Origin: [Erwinia] mediterraneensis
Lineage (GTDB): Bacteria > Pseudomonadota > Gammaproteobacteria > Enterobacterales > Enterobacteriaceae
Length of the DNA stretch: 64,000 nt
NCBI RefSeq assembly: GCF_900604315.1
Contig: NZ_LR026978.1
Location: forward strand, 124,001-188,000
Direction: 5' to 3'
A model generated the notes under the pieces. It worked only from the letters and a program-made list of their open reading frames with translations, was not told where the DNA came from and did not search any database. The stretch's first letter is position 1. Every line of letters begins with the position of its first letter. Positions 10,378 to 21,260 of the stretch are shown piece by piece. Position numbers and translations under genes: made by a program.

Positions 10378-11292
10378 ATGGATTTAGTCCAGTTACGTAT
10401 GTTCTGTTCCGTGGCCGAAACCGGTTCGCTGGCACGCGCAGCGGAACAACTGCACCGCGTTCCTTCCAACCTGACCACCCGTCTCCGCCAGCTCGAAGAA
10501 GAACTGGGGGTCGACCTGTTTATTCGCGAGAAACAGCGCCTGCGTCTGTCGCCGATGGGGCATAACTTTCTCAACTATGCCCAACGCATCCTCGCGCTGA
10601 GCGACGAGGCGCTGAGCCTGACGCGTACCGGTGAACCGGCAGGCAATTTTGCGCTGGGATCGATGGAGAGCACAGCGGCGACGCGCCTGCCCGCCCTGCT
10701 GGCCGCTTACCATCAGCGCTATCCGGCGGTTTCCCTTTCGCTGATTACCGGCACCTCCGGAGAAATTATTGACCGGGTGCGCGAAGGCACGCTGGCGGCC
10801 GCGCTGGTGGACGGCCCGGCGCACTACGATGAAATCCACGGCTGTATCGCCTTTCGCGAAGAGATGGTGCTGATCACCAGTCTGGATCATGCGCCGATTC
10901 GCAGCGCGCGCGATGCTGCTGGCGATACCCTGTTCGCCTTTCGCAACAGCTGCTCCTATCGCCTCAAGCTGGAGGCCTGGTACCGCGACAGCCAAACCCA
11001 GCCCGACAGCGTGATGGAAATTCAGTCTTACCACGCCATGCTGGCCTGCGTGGCGGCCGGCGCGGGAGTGGCGATGATCCCGGCCTCAGTGCTGGCGCAA
11101 ATGCCGGATCGGCACCGCGTGCAAACCCATGCGTTGCCGCCGCAGTACCACGATACCGCCACCTGGCTACTGTGGCGGCGCGACGCCTTTACGCCCAACG
11201 TAGAGGCATTGAAGTACCTGATTATTGAACAGTTCGCCGACAGCGAACTGCCAGAAGAGGCAGCGTTGACGCAAAAAACGCAGTCAAAGTGA
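10378..11292 (+). CDS. LysR-family regulator, PtrR (YneJ)-like
   Basis: This 304-residue protein has a LysR winged helix at residues 1-60 (MDLVQLRMFCSVAETGSLAR onward, with VPSNLTTRLRQLEEELGVDLF) and a C-terminal effector domain. It resembles E. coli PtrR/YneJ, a regulator of putrescine-related genes, more than other LysR proteins. Here it lies in the same direction as frmA and fghA, 88 bases upstream, whereas LysR genes are more often divergent from their targets. It may control the downstream formaldehyde genes, but that is inference from position only. It is not at this place in E. coli. Confidence 0.85.
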   Translation: MDLVQLRMFCSVAETGSLARAAEQLHRVPSNLTTRLRQLEEELGVDLFIREKQRLRLSPMGHNFLNYAQRILALSDEALSLTRTGEPAGNFALGSMESTAATRLPALLAAYHQRYPAVSLSLITGTSGEIIDRVREGTLAAALVDGPAHYDEIHGCIAFREEMVLITSLDHAPIRSARDAAGDTLFAFRNSCSYRLKLEAWYRDSQTQPDSVMEIQSYHAMLACVAAGAGVAMIPASVLAQMPDRHRVQTHALPPQYHDTATWLLWRRDAFTPNVEALKYLIIEQFADSELPEEAALTQKTQSK

Positions 11293-11362
11293 CCACTTAC
11301 GCGCTATTTTTATCTTTACACACCATCACCCGGAGACAGCAGCCTGTGCTGCCCACTCCTGA

Positions 11363-12505
<1,143 letters not shown>

Positions 12506-12517
12506 GCAGGAGGAGCC

Positions 12518-13360
12518 ATGGCTTCCACGCTGGAATTACTGGAAGAACATCGCATGTTTGGCGGCTGGCAACAGCGCTGGCGGCATCAGTCGGAGGTCCT
12601 GGGCTGCCCGATGACCTTTGGCATTTTCCTGCCCAATCCGGGCGGCGATACGCCGCCGCCAGCGGTCTGGTTTCTCGCCGGCCTGACCTGCACCGATGAA
12701 AATTTCACCACCAAAGCGGGCGCGCAGCGCGTGGCCGCCGAACTGGGGCTGGTGCTGATTATGCCGGACACCAGCCCGCGCGGCGATCAGGTGCCTAATG
12801 ATGAGAGTTACGATCTGGGCCAGGGCGCGGGGTTTTATCTCAACGCCACCCGCGAGCCCTGGTCGACGCACTACCGTATGTTTGACTATCTCAGCGAGGA
12901 GTTGCCGGCGCTGATTCAGGATAACTTCAAGGTGAGCGAGCGTCAGGCGATCATGGGACATTCAATGGGCGGTCATGGCGCGCTGATGCTGGCGCTGCGC
13001 CTGCCGAACCGCTTTGCTTCGGTCTCCGCCTTTGCGCCTATCGTCAATCCGTGCGAAGTGCCCTGGGGACAGAAGGCGTTCCAGGCCTATCTGGGCGAAG
13101 ATCGTCACCGCTGGCGCGCCTGGGACAGCTGCCATCTGATTCGCGAGGTACAGCACCGCCTGCCGATGCTGATTGACCAGGGCGACAGCGATCAGTTTCT
13201 TTCCGATCAGCTGCAGCCGGAGCGCCTGGAAGCGGCGGCCAGCGAAAGCGGCTTCCCGCTGACGCTGCGCATTCAGCCAGGTTACGACCACAGCTACTTT
13301 TTTATCGCCAGCTTTGTGGAAGATCACCTGCGCTTTCATGCCCGCCATCTGCTGGTCTGA
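12518..13360 (+). CDS. fghA: S-formylglutathione hydrolase
   Basis: This 280-residue alpha/beta-hydrolase of the esterase D family is equivalent to E. coli YeiG by sequence and map position between folE and lysP. It splits S-formylglutathione into formate and glutathione. The nucleophile motif GHSMGGHGA is present, and the acid and histidine lie in [10 protein letters not shown] and GYDHSYFF. An AGGAGG sequence precedes the ATG, and it forms an operon with frmA. E. coli has two paralogues, FrmB and YeiG; this is the YeiG locus. Confidence 0.94.
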   Translation: MASTLELLEEHRMFGGWQQRWRHQSEVLGCPMTFGIFLPNPGGDTPPPAVWFLAGLTCTDENFTTKAGAQRVAAELGLVLIMPDTSPRGDQVPNDESYDLGQGAGFYLNATREPWSTHYRMFDYLSEELPALIQDNFKVSERQAIMGHSMGGHGALMLALRLPNRFASVSAFAPIVNPCEVPWGQKAFQAYLGEDRHRWRAWDSCHLIREVQHRLPMLIDQGDSDQFLSDQLQPERLEAAASESGFPLTLRIQPGYDHSYFFIASFVEDHLRFHARHLLV

Positions 13361-13375
13361 TATTACGCCAGCGAA

Positions 13376-13406
13376 AAAAAAGCGCGGTCATTTGACCGCG
13401 CTTTTC
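13376..13406. terminator. Bidirectional terminator between fghA and lysP
   Basis: AAAAGCGCGGTCA, a two-base centre and TGACCGCGCTTTT form a long perfect inverted repeat flanked by A and T tracts. It can serve frmA-fghA on the plus strand and lysP on the minus strand. Confidence 0.85.
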
Positions 13407-13417
13407 TTATCATATCT

Positions 13418-14884
13418 TCAGCCTTTAAAACGCGGGAACTCCATGTCGCTGTACTTCACGAAACGGGTGCCGCGCGCCAGCTTGTAGCCAAACCAGATAA
13501 TCAGAAACAGCGGGATGCCGATATAGGTGGCCGCTACCCCATACCAGTCGATACGATCGGCGAGAAACGCCTGATAGTTCTGGCCGAGGGTAATAATCAG
13601 ACAGAGCACAAAGGCGAAAATCGGTCCCAGCGGGAAGAAGCCGGAACGGTACGGCAGATCGCTCAGACTGTTTCCCTGCGCCACATAGCCGCGACGGAAA
13701 CGATAATGGCTGATGGCAATACCTAACCAGGCAATAAAACCGGTCATCCCTGAGGTGTTCAGCAGCCAGAGATAGACATCCTGATTACCGAATTTCGAGG
13801 TCAGGAAGCAGAGCCCTGCTACCACCGTGGTAGCGATCAGCGCATTACGCGGCACGCCGCCCGCCGAGAGTCGGGCAAAAATGCGCGGCGCTTTGCCTTC
13901 CTGCGCGAGGTTAAACAGCATGCGCGTTGAGGCATACATACCGGAGTTCCCCGCCGACAGCACCGCCGTCAGGATCACCGCATTCATCACCGCCGCCGCC
14001 GAGAGCAGACCCGCGTTCTGGAAGACCAGCGTGAACGGACTGACGCTGATATCGGTGACATCATTGTGCAGCAGCTTGGGATCGGTATAGGGCAGAATCA
14101 GGCTGATAATCAGGATGGCGAAAATATAGAACAGCAGAATACGCCAGAACACCTGACGCACCGCACGCGGAATGTTTTTTGCCGGATCTTCGGACTCGCC
14201 CGCCGCGATACCAATCAGCTCAGTGCCCTGGAACGAGAAGCCGACGATCATCGCCACGCCAATCATTGCAGCAAAGCCGCCAGCGAAAGGCGCTTCGCCC
14301 ACCTGCCAGTTGTGCCAGCCTGCATGTTCCGCACCGCGCAGAATGCCGGTGATCATCAGCACGCCGACGACGATAAAAATAATCACGGTAGCGACTTTGA
14401 TCAGCGAGAACCAGTACTCCGCCTCGCCAAAACCTTTTACCGAGATGTAATTCAGCAGGAACATCAGCGCCAGGAACAGAGCGCTCCAGATCCAGCCGGG
14501 CGCATCGGGAAACCAGTAGCCCATCACCAGCTGCGAGGCGACCAGGTCCACGGCGATGGTCACCGCCCAGTTGTACCAGTAGTTCCAGCCCAGGGCGAAG
14601 CCGAAGCCCTCTTCCACATATTTAGCGCCGTAAGTCGCAAAAGAGCCGGAGACCGGCATAAAGGCAGCCAGCTCGCCGAGGCTGGTCATCAGGAAATAGA
14701 CCATCAGGCCAATCAGCGCATAGGAGAGCAGCGCCCCGCCCGGTCCGGCCTGAGAAATGGTGGCGCCGGAGGCCACAAACAGACCCGTACCGATGGATCC
14801 GCCAATGGCGATCATCGTCAGATGGCGGGCCTTTAACGCGCGTCGTAACGCAGGTTGTTGTGTTGTTTTTGAGTCATTATGCAT
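13418..14884 (-). CDS. lysP: Lysine-specific permease
   Basis: The 488-residue protein is an APC-family amino acid:proton symporter with 12 predicted membrane segments. It is very close to E. coli LysP (489), including the GGSIGTGLFVASGATISQAG segment of helix 1 and the QGTELIGIAAGESEDP motif in the centre. It imports L-lysine and in E. coli also restrains the acid-stress sensor CadC when lysine is scarce; cadC is not in this window. It is transcribed alone, ending at the terminator shared with fghA. The 134 bases upstream show no recognisable lysine riboswitch. Confidence 0.95.
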   Translation of the reverse strand: MHNDSKTTQQPALRRALKARHLTMIAIGGSIGTGLFVASGATISQAGPGGALLSYALIGLMVYFLMTSLGELAAFMPVSGSFATYGAKYVEEGFGFALGWNYWYNWAVTIAVDLVASQLVMGYWFPDAPGWIWSALFLALMFLLNYISVKGFGEAEYWFSLIKVATVIIFIVVGVLMITGILRGAEHAGWHNWQVGEAPFAGGFAAMIGVAMIVGFSFQGTELIGIAAGESEDPAKNIPRAVRQVFWRILLFYIFAILIISLILPYTDPKLLHNDVTDISVSPFTLVFQNAGLLSAAAVMNAVILTAVLSAGNSGMYASTRMLFNLAQEGKAPRIFARLSAGGVPRNALIATTVVAGLCFLTSKFGNQDVYLWLLNTSGMTGFIAWLGIAISHYRFRRGYVAQGNSLSDLPYRSGFFPLGPIFAFVLCLIITLGQNYQAFLADRIDWYGVAATYIGIPLFLIIWFGYKLARGTRFVKYSDMEFPRFKG

Positions 14885-15018
14885 GTGTAAACGCTATGCC
14901 GGATAAAAATGAGGCGAGATTGTAGCAGCTTACCCCGGGCTGTATAGCATTTGCGCCTTGTTATAAGTTACCTTCATGATCCCGCCAGGATTATAAGAGG
15001 TTAGCCGGATAATCGCCG

Positions 15019-15885
15019 CTATTCACGACAGTAGGTGAGAAAACGGTTCAGCGCTTTGGAGATATGCTTCTGACGATGATGAATGCGATACAGCGTGCGT
15101 GACAGGCGTGGCAACGGCAGCGGCACTTCCACCAGCCTGCCGGTCTCCAGCAGATCGGCGATCACCCGGCGCGACAGGCAGCTGATGCCCATACCGTGGC
15201 GCACCGCATGTTTAATCGCTTCAGAGTTACCCAGCTCAATGCCGAGATGAAACTGCGGCAGATGGGAGAGCAGCAGGTAATCGACAATTTCCCGCGTGCC
15301 GGAGCCGCGCTCGCGCAGGATCCAGGAGGCCGCCGCCAGCGTCTCCAGCGTCACCGGCTGTTGCAGAATCGACGCGTCCGGGGCAGCAAACACCACCAGC
15401 TCATCCTCCAGCCAGGGCTCGCTCACCAGTTCGGTCATATGGCAGGGCCCTTCGATTAACCCGACATCGACGCGGAAATCGGCCACCGCATTAATCACAT
15501 CCTGACTGTTGCCGACGCTCAGCTCAAGCGGCAGGCCGGGAAAATCGCGGCGGTAACGCGCGATCATGCCGGGCAGCAAATAGTTGCCGATGGTACTGCT
15601 GGCGCTGATGCGGATCGCTGCGTTATCCTCCTTAAACAGCTGCTCGATTTCACTCGCCTGCTCCAGCAGACCGATAGCGCGCGGATAGAGCAACCGCCCA
15701 TGTTCGTTCAGCATCAGCCGCTTGCCCACGCGGTCAAACAGCTGCACCCCCAACTGATTCTCCAGATCCGCCAGCGCGGCGCTTACCGCTGACTGCGATA
15801 ACGCCAGGATCTGTGACGCCTGAGTAGTAGAGCCGCTTTTCAGCACCTCGGTGAAGACTTCTATTTGACGCAGCGTAATATGCAT
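15019..15885 (-). CDS. yeiE: LysR-family regulator YeiE
   Basis: The 288-residue protein starts [20 protein letters not shown] with a typical LysR DNA-binding domain (residues 1-60) and a LysR substrate-binding domain. Length, sequence and location between lysP and yeiH match YeiE. The family has been linked to iron homeostasis in E. coli and to a sulfite response, including yeiH control, in related enterobacteria. Here yeiE starts only 9 bases after the stop of a DUF1232 gene, so it is probably cotranscribed with it, unlike in E. coli, where yeiE and yeiH are directly divergent. Confidence 0.92.
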   Translation of the reverse strand: MHITLRQIEVFTEVLKSGSTTQASQILALSQSAVSAALADLENQLGVQLFDRVGKRLMLNEHGRLLYPRAIGLLEQASEIEQLFKEDNAAIRISASSTIGNYLLPGMIARYRRDFPGLPLELSVGNSQDVINAVADFRVDVGLIEGPCHMTELVSEPWLEDELVVFAAPDASILQQPVTLETLAAASWILRERGSGTREIVDYLLLSHLPQFHLGIELGNSEAIKHAVRHGMGISCLSRRVIADLLETGRLVEVPLPLPRLSRTLYRIHHRQKHISKALNRFLTYCRE

Positions 15886-15894
15886 CGACGATCC

Positions 15895-16275
15895 TTACAG
15901 GGCGTAGTGGTTGATGAGCCAGACAATCACGGCAAGCCAGATAAACAGCATTAGCATTAACCCGGCGTAACTCACCACGGTTTTGCCGCGTGCCCGCTGC
16001 ACCTCTGCCCGTTCGGCGCTGCTGATACGCACCTCACGCGGCAACAAACGCAGCAGGATCATCACGCCAAGCGGAATCAGGATGGCATCATCCAGCAGAC
16101 CGAGAATGGGAATCACGTCGGGGATGAGATCAATGGGGCTCAGGGCATAGGCCACCAGCCCCACCGCCAGCAGTTTATACCACCAGGGCGTGCGGGGATC
16201 GCGGCAGGCGAACCACAGCGTCAGCACATCTTTTTTAACCAGCGTGGCCCAACGGCGCAGACGCGTAAATAGCAT
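15895..16275 (-). CDS. DUF1232 (YkvA-type) membrane protein
   Basis: The 126-residue protein has a DUF1232 core (around residues 35-80) with the family hallmark ALSPIDLIPDVIPILGLLDD and a C-terminal membrane segment ending in VWLINHYAL. DUF1232 proteins are small membrane proteins without a settled function. The start at 16275 (MLFTRLRRW) is preferred over an extended frame because a GAGG lies just upstream and the extension is not conserved-looking. The gene is inserted between yeiE and the divergent yeiH and forms a short operon with yeiE. Confidence 0.85.
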   Translation of the reverse strand: MLFTRLRRWATLVKKDVLTLWFACRDPRTPWWYKLLAVGLVAYALSPIDLIPDVIPILGLLDDAILIPLGVMILLRLLPREVRISSAERAEVQRARGKTVVSYAGLMLMLFIWLAVIVWLINHYAL

Positions 16276-16378
16276 GGATCCTCCCTTACCTGTTATTCTG
16301 GTTAATAATAAATATATTATCAATTTCACTTTTATACCAGCGCCATGCAGGCTATCTCCATACAAGAAGGAGATCATC

Positions 16379-17437
16379 ATGGCTGAGCTCAATGTCACAA
16401 AACCCGCTGTTCCCCTGCGTCACTGGCTGCCTGGCTTGCTGCTGTGCGGCGCTATCGCCAGCCTGGCCGCGCAGCTGGCGCAGCACCCCCTGTTGTCGCA
16501 GCTGGGACTGGGCGCGCTGACGCTGTCCCTGGCGCTGGGCATGCTGGCCGGAAACAGCGGTTATCCGGCCCTCGCCCCGGCCTGCGATGGGGGCGTGCAG
16601 CTGGCAAAGCAGCGCCTGCTGCGGCTGGGGATCGTGCTGTACGGCTTTCGCATTACGCTGCAACAAATCGCCGACGTCGGCTGGAGCGGTGTGGTGATCG
16701 ATGCTCTGATCCTCAGCAGTACCTTTCTGCTCACCTGCCTGCTGGGCGGCCGGCTGTTGCGTCTGGATCGGGACAGCGTCTGGCTGATTGGCGCTGGCAG
16801 CAGCATCTGTGGCGCCGCCGCGGTGCTCGCTACCGAGCCGCTGCTCAAAGCCGCGCCGTCAAAGGTCGCCGTGGCCATCGCCACCGTGGTGCTGTTCGGC
16901 ACGCTGGCGACCTTTAGCTATCCTCTGCTCTGGCCGCTGGCCCATCTGCTTTTTCCAGGCCTGACGGCCACGCAGTTTGGCATCTATACCGGTTCGACCC
17001 TGCACGAAGTGGCGCAGGCGGTCGCAACCGGTCACGCGATCAGCGCCGAAACGGAAAACGCCGCGGTAATTGCCAAAATGCTGCGCGTGATGATGCTGGC
17101 ACCTTTTCTGCTGCTGCTCGGTGCCTGGCTGCGCCGTGACAGTCGACAACAGCGCGCGCGGCCGTCGCGCATCGCCTTTCCCTGGTTTGCCCTGCTGTTT
17201 ATTCTGGTCGCCCTGTTCAATTCGTTGCAACTGTTGCCGCTGTCGCTGGTTCACCTGATCGCGCAGCTGGATAATCTGCTGCTGGCGATGGCGATGGCCG
17301 CCCTCGGCCTGACTACCCGCTTCAGCGCCCTGAAGCAGGCCGGGGTCAAACCGCTGCTGCTCGGGCTGTTGATTTTTCTCTGGCTGGTGCTGGGCGGCGG
17401 CGCGATCAATCTGCTGGTTCAGCATTTCATGGGCTGA
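16379..17437 (+). CDS. yeiH: YeiH, UPF0324 family putative sulfate/sulfite exporter
   Basis: The 352-residue protein has about ten hydrophobic segments and the UPF0324 signature regions GSSICGAAAVLATEPL and YTGSTLHEVAQAVATGHAIS. The family is annotated as putative sulfate exporter; in some enterobacteria yeiH is controlled by YeiE in response to sulfite. The ATG at 16379 is chosen because AAGGAG lies eight bases upstream and it gives the usual N-terminus. It is divergent from the DUF1232-yeiE unit, with the control region in the about 100 bases between. Confidence 0.92.
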   Translation: MAELNVTKPAVPLRHWLPGLLLCGAIASLAAQLAQHPLLSQLGLGALTLSLALGMLAGNSGYPALAPACDGGVQLAKQRLLRLGIVLYGFRITLQQIADVGWSGVVIDALILSSTFLLTCLLGGRLLRLDRDSVWLIGAGSSICGAAAVLATEPLLKAAPSKVAVAIATVVLFGTLATFSYPLLWPLAHLLFPGLTATQFGIYTGSTLHEVAQAVATGHAISAETENAAVIAKMLRVMMLAPFLLLLGAWLRRDSRQQRARPSRIAFPWFALLFILVALFNSLQLLPLSLVHLIAQLDNLLLAMAMAALGLTTRFSALKQAGVKPLLLGLLIFLWLVLGGGAINLLVQHFMG

Positions 17438-17494
17438 AGGCATCGGGTATGATGCACGGCTTGCATTTGAGTCGAGCCTATCAGGAGAAGCGGC

Positions 17495-18340
17495 ATGAAA
17501 TATATCGGCGCCCATGTCAGCGCGTCAGGCGGCGTAGACCAGGCGGTCATTCGCGCCCATGAACTGGAAGCCACCGCCTTTGCCCTGTTCACCAAAAATC
17601 AGCGTCAGTGGCGTGCGGCCCCGTTAACAGCTGACGTCATTGCAGCTTTCCGCAACGCCTGTGAAAAATATGGCTATGGCCCACAGCAGATCCTGCCGCA
17701 CGACAGCTTTCTGATTAATCTGGGTCATCCGGAAGCGGAGGCGCTGGAAAAATCCCGCGCCGCCTTTATTGATGAACTCCAGCGCGCCGACCAGCTCGGT
17801 CTGACACTGCTCAATTTTCATCCCGGCAGCCATTTAAAACAGATTGATGAAGAGACCTGCCTGAAGCGTATCGCGGAGTCGGTGAATATTGCACTGGATA
17901 AAACCCGTAACGTTACCGCAGTGATCGAAAACACCGCCGGTCAGGGCAGCAACCTCGGTTTTCGCTTTGAGCATCTCGCCACCATTATTGAATATGTGGA
18001 AGATAAATCACGCGTTGGCGTCTGTATCGATACCTGCCACACCTTTGCCGGCGGTTACGATCTGCGTAGCGAAGCGGACTGTGAAGCCACCTTTGCCGAG
18101 TTTGAGCGGGTCGTGGGCTTTCGTTATCTGCGCGGTATGCATCTTAACGATGCGAAAAGCGCCTTCGGCAGTCGCGTGGATCGCCATCACAGCCTGGGTG
18201 AAGGCAATATCGGCACCACGGTCTTCAGCTGGATGATGAAAGATGCGCGTTTCGACGGCATTCCGATGATTCTGGAAACTATCAATCCTGATATCTGGAA
18301 AGATGAAATCGCCTGGCTGAAGGCGCAGCAGGTCGCCTGA
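17495..18340 (+). CDS. nfo: Endonuclease IV (AP endonuclease)
   Basis: The 281-residue protein is a TIM-barrel AP endonuclease of the Nfo family, with E. coli Nfo at 285. It cuts 5' of abasic sites and removes 3' blocking groups in base excision repair. The trinuclear zinc ligands are in conserved segments: [39 protein letters not shown], and the [13 protein letters not shown] motif. A GGAG stands seven bases upstream of the ATG. It begins 57 bases after yeiH and may be cotranscribed with it. In E. coli, nfo is under SoxRS control; I did not identify a convincing SoxS box here. Confidence 0.96.
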   Translation: MKYIGAHVSASGGVDQAVIRAHELEATAFALFTKNQRQWRAAPLTADVIAAFRNACEKYGYGPQQILPHDSFLINLGHPEAEALEKSRAAFIDELQRADQLGLTLLNFHPGSHLKQIDEETCLKRIAESVNIALDKTRNVTAVIENTAGQGSNLGFRFEHLATIIEYVEDKSRVGVCIDTCHTFAGGYDLRSEADCEATFAEFERVVGFRYLRGMHLNDAKSAFGSRVDRHHSLGEGNIGTTVFSWMMKDARFDGIPMILETINPDIWKDEIAWLKAQQVA

Positions 18341-18355
18341 ATAAACTAGCGTAAT

Positions 18356-18379
18356 AAGGGTTCCGCAGGAACCCTTTTT
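18356..18379 (+). terminator. Intrinsic terminator after nfo
   Basis: AAGGGTTCC, a three-base loop, GGAACCCTT and a T run begin 16 bases after the nfo stop. Confidence 0.9.
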
Positions 18380-18487
18380 AGCCTGGCGCAGGCTTTTATC
18401 CCGTTTTTTGCCTCTGCCCCGGCGAAAGCGGTGATGAAAGAGAAAGACCTCCCGCCCTTATAATCAACACATCTTTCTCACGGGTTA

Positions 18488-18523
18488 GCTTGCTGACGGC
18501 AACGTCGTCCGGCTGTCAGCAAT
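18488..18523. repeat. Inverted repeat between nfo and fruA
   Basis: TTGCTGAC and GTCAGCAA form an 8-bp perfect stem (extended by further pairs with a mismatch) around a GC-rich loop of about 17 bases. It sits between the nfo and fruA terminators. No T tract follows, so it may be a REP-like or 3' stabilising element. Confidence 0.35.
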
Positions 18524-18524
18524 A

Positions 18525-18557
18525 AAAAAGGGTTCATGCCTGGCATGAACCCTTTTA
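18525..18557 (-). terminator. Terminator of the fruBKA operon
   Basis: The inverted repeat GGGTTCATGCC / GGCATGAACCC with a single central base is flanked by AAAAAA on the left and TTTT on the right, 54 bases past the fruA stop. Read on the minus strand it is a strong stem followed by a T tract. Confidence 0.8.
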
Positions 18558-18610
18558 AGCTGCGCCCTGACTGGCGAGCGCGGTTGTTCAGCCAGCGGCC
18601 ACTGACGGCA

Positions 18611-20305
18611 TCAGGCTGTAGCCAGTTCCTCTTCCGGCCGTTTCAGGATGGCGTAGCCAAAACCGGCCAGCGCCGTGCCGACAATAATTGCCAGCAGATA
18701 CCCCAGTACTGGCGTAATCGCTCCCGGAATTAACAGTACGAACAGTCCGCCATGCGGAGCCATCAGCTGCGCACCAATAACCATCGAGATAGCGCCGGTT
18801 ACTGCGCCGCCGACAATACAGCATGGCAGCACGCGCATCGGATCCCGTGCAGCAAAGGGAATCGCCCCTTCGGAGATAAAGCACAGCCCCAGCACCAGCG
18901 CCGCTTTGCCCCCTTCCTGCTGGCCTTTATTGAACTTACGCCGTGCTACCAGCGTTGCCAGCCCCATCGCCAGCGGAGGCACCATGCCCGCCGCCATAAT
19001 CGCGGCCATCGGCGCATAGGTTTGCGAACTCAGCAATCCTACCCCAAAGGCGTAAGCGACTTTGTTGAGCGGCCCGCCCATATCGGTGCACATCATGCCG
19101 CCCAGAATAGCGCCCAGCAGTACCGCATTCGCCGTGCCCATATTGCTCAGCCAGTGCGTCAGACCGCTCATAATGCCCGCCACCGGTTTGCCCACTACGT
19201 AGATCATCAGCAGGCCGGTGATCAGGCTGGCAAGCAGCGGAATAATCAGGATCGGTTTCAGCGCCTCCATACTCTGCGGCAGTTTCAGTCGACTGCTGAT
19301 CGCCTTCGCCGCATAACCGGCAATGAAACCGGCAATAATTCCGCCAAGGAAACCGGCATTGATCGAGGTGGCGATCATGCCGCCAATCAGGCCAGGCGTC
19401 AGGCCGGGACGATCGGCAATGGAGAAGGCGATAAAGCCCGCCAGCACCGGCACCATCAGCGCAAAGGCGCTGCCGCCGCCAATCTGCATCAGCGCCGCAG
19501 CCAGGGTGCCCTCTTCCTTAAAGGCGGTAATACCAAAGGCGAAGGAGAGCGCAATGCTCAGACCACCCGCCACCACCATCGGCAGCATATAAGAGACGCC
19601 GGTTAACAGGTGACGATAGGCACCGGCACGCTGTTTTTTCTCATCCTGTCCGGCCGACGCTGCGCCAGAGGTCTGGAACGGCTTCGCTTCCACCACCGCT
19701 TTATCCAGCTCCTGCGCCGTTTTCTTCAGCGCCAGGCCGGTTGAGGTGCGATACATCGGCTTACCGGCAAATTTCGCGAGATCGACCTCAATATCTGCCG
19801 CCACGATAACCAGATCCGCCGCCGCAACCTCTTCCGGGGTAATGGCGTTGCCCGCGCCTACCGAGCCGCGCGTTTCCACTTTCACCCACCAGCCACGCTT
19901 CGTGGCTTCCGCCTGAATAGCTTCTGCGGCCATAAAAGTGTGCGCCACGCCGGTAGGACAGGCGGTGACCGCCACCAGACGTTTCTGTCCGCTTTGCGGG
20001 CCGGTGGTGGCCGGTGCCGCCGCCGACGGGGCGGCTGGCTGCCAGGGTTTGGCTTCGGCCTGAGCGCGCCGCAGGAAATTTTCCGCATCGCGCAGCGCCT
20101 CCTGCACCTCGCCCAGCCAGAGCGCTTTCCCGTTCAGGGCGGCGTCCTCTGGCACGTTGTTCCCGGCGACCACCACCAGCTCTGCCGCCTCAGGATTATC
20201 GGTAAGCGTGAGCCCGGCTTTCTCTGCCGCCGCGATCATGCGCTGTTTTGCCATATAACCGGAGGCCAGCCCCAGTGAAGGATCTATCTTCAGCAGCGTT
20301 TTCAT
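18611..20305 (-). CDS. fruA: PTS fructose transporter, EIIB'BC component
   Basis: The 564-residue protein has the E. coli FruA layout: a degenerate EIIB' domain (residues 1-85), an Ala/Pro linker, an EIIB domain with the phosphorylated Cys116 in VAVTACPTGVAHTFMAAEA, and an EIIC membrane domain (about 225-560) with roughly nine segments. It imports D-fructose and releases fructose 1-phosphate in the cytoplasm, taking phosphate from FruB. It is the last gene of fruBKA, 16 bases after fruK. Confidence 0.96.
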   Translation of the reverse strand: MKTLLKIDPSLGLASGYMAKQRMIAAAEKAGLTLTDNPEAAELVVVAGNNVPEDAALNGKALWLGEVQEALRDAENFLRRAQAEAKPWQPAAPSAAAPATTGPQSGQKRLVAVTACPTGVAHTFMAAEAIQAEATKRGWWVKVETRGSVGAGNAITPEEVAAADLVIVAADIEVDLAKFAGKPMYRTSTGLALKKTAQELDKAVVEAKPFQTSGAASAGQDEKKQRAGAYRHLLTGVSYMLPMVVAGGLSIALSFAFGITAFKEEGTLAAALMQIGGGSAFALMVPVLAGFIAFSIADRPGLTPGLIGGMIATSINAGFLGGIIAGFIAGYAAKAISSRLKLPQSMEALKPILIIPLLASLITGLLMIYVVGKPVAGIMSGLTHWLSNMGTANAVLLGAILGGMMCTDMGGPLNKVAYAFGVGLLSSQTYAPMAAIMAAGMVPPLAMGLATLVARRKFNKGQQEGGKAALVLGLCFISEGAIPFAARDPMRVLPCCIVGGAVTGAISMVIGAQLMAPHGGLFVLLIPGAITPVLGYLLAIIVGTALAGFGYAILKRPEEELATA

Positions 20306-20321
20306 TATGCCTCTCCTGCTG

Positions 20322-21260
20322 TCAGTTAACGGGTTGTAAGTCGACGCGCGCCATCATCGCGGCCAACCGGGTACGATCGCTGACGCCGACGTTGCTCTGG
20401 CTTACCGCCATCGCCGCTACCGCCGTAGCCAGACGCAACGTGTGCTCACTGGATTCACGCATCAGCAGGCCATAAATCAGTCCGCCGACCATGGAGTCTC
20501 CGGCACCCACGGTGCTGACCACCTCGCAGGCGGGGGGTTTGGCGATCCATTCGCCCGAGGCGTTTACCCAGAGTGCGCCCTCCGCGCCAAGGGAGATCAC
20601 CACATGAGCAATGCCCTGCTCACGCAGTTCGTGCGCCGCGCCAATCACATCCTGCAGCTCAGGTAATTTACGCCCCGCCCAGATCTCCAGCTCGCGACGG
20701 TTCGGTTTCACCAGCCAGGGGGCGGCTTTGAGTCCAGCCACCAGCGCTTCACGGCTGCTGTCAAAAATAATGCAGGGGCACTGGCTACGCAGGTCGCGCA
20801 TCCAGCGGGTAAAGGCGTCGGGATCGACTCCGGCGGGCAGGCTGCCGCTGACGCAGACCATATCGAACTGTCCCAGCCAGGTAAGCGAGTCGCTGGTAAA
20901 TCGCTCCCAGTCCTGCGCGCTGACCTCAAAGCCGGAGAAATTGAAATCGGTTACATCACCGCTTTTCTCGGTCAGCTTGACGTTTATCCGGGTACGCCCC
21001 GGTACTACCTGAAAACGGTTCGCTATGCCCAGCTCGCTGAACAGCTGCTGAAAGCCGTCCTGATTCTCTTTGCCCAGAAAGCCGCCAACGGTGACATCTA
21101 TGCCAAGATCTTTCAGTACCCGGGCAACATTAATTCCTTTCCCCGCCGCATGCAGGCCAGCGGTTTTCACCAGATTCACTTCGCCGCGCTCGATTTCCGG
21201 GGTAAAACCCACCAGGTCATAAGCCGGATTCAGGGTAATAGTAGCTACGCGTCTGCTCAT
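20322..21260 (-). CDS. fruK: 1-phosphofructokinase
   Basis: The 312-residue protein belongs to the PfkB/ribokinase family and matches E. coli FruK (312). It phosphorylates fructose 1-phosphate to fructose 1,6-bisphosphate. The C-terminal family motif with the catalytic aspartate is visible as [12 protein letters not shown] (around residue 248), and the N-terminal GxxxN(V)A-type sugar-binding motif as [13 protein letters not shown]. Its start codon overlaps the fruB stop (ATGA), implying translational coupling. Confidence 0.96.
   Translation of the reverse strand: MSRRVATITLNPAYDLVGFTPEIERGEVNLVKTAGLHAAGKGINVARVLKDLGIDVTVGGFLGKENQDGFQQLFSELGIANRFQVVPGRTRINVKLTEKSGDVTDFNFSGFEVSAQDWERFTSDSLTWLGQFDMVCVSGSLPAGVDPDAFTRWMRDLRSQCPCIIFDSSREALVAGLKAAPWLVKPNRRELEIWAGRKLPELQDVIGAAHELREQGIAHVVISLGAEGALWVNASGEWIAKPPACEVVSTVGAGDSMVGGLIYGLLMRESSEHTLRLATAVAAMAVSQSNVGVSDRTRLAAMMARVDLQPVN

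Noticed and set aside
14885..15018. Lysine riboswitch upstream of lysP
   Set aside because: The 134 bases are too short and show none of the conserved core; enterobacterial lysP is not known to use it.
16352..17515. Long open frames on the strand opposite to yeiH, pdeN, yejA, radD and the secretion genes
   Set aside because: They lie wholly over well-supported genes, have unlikely composition (Arg, Gln, His rich) and arise from high GC coding bias.
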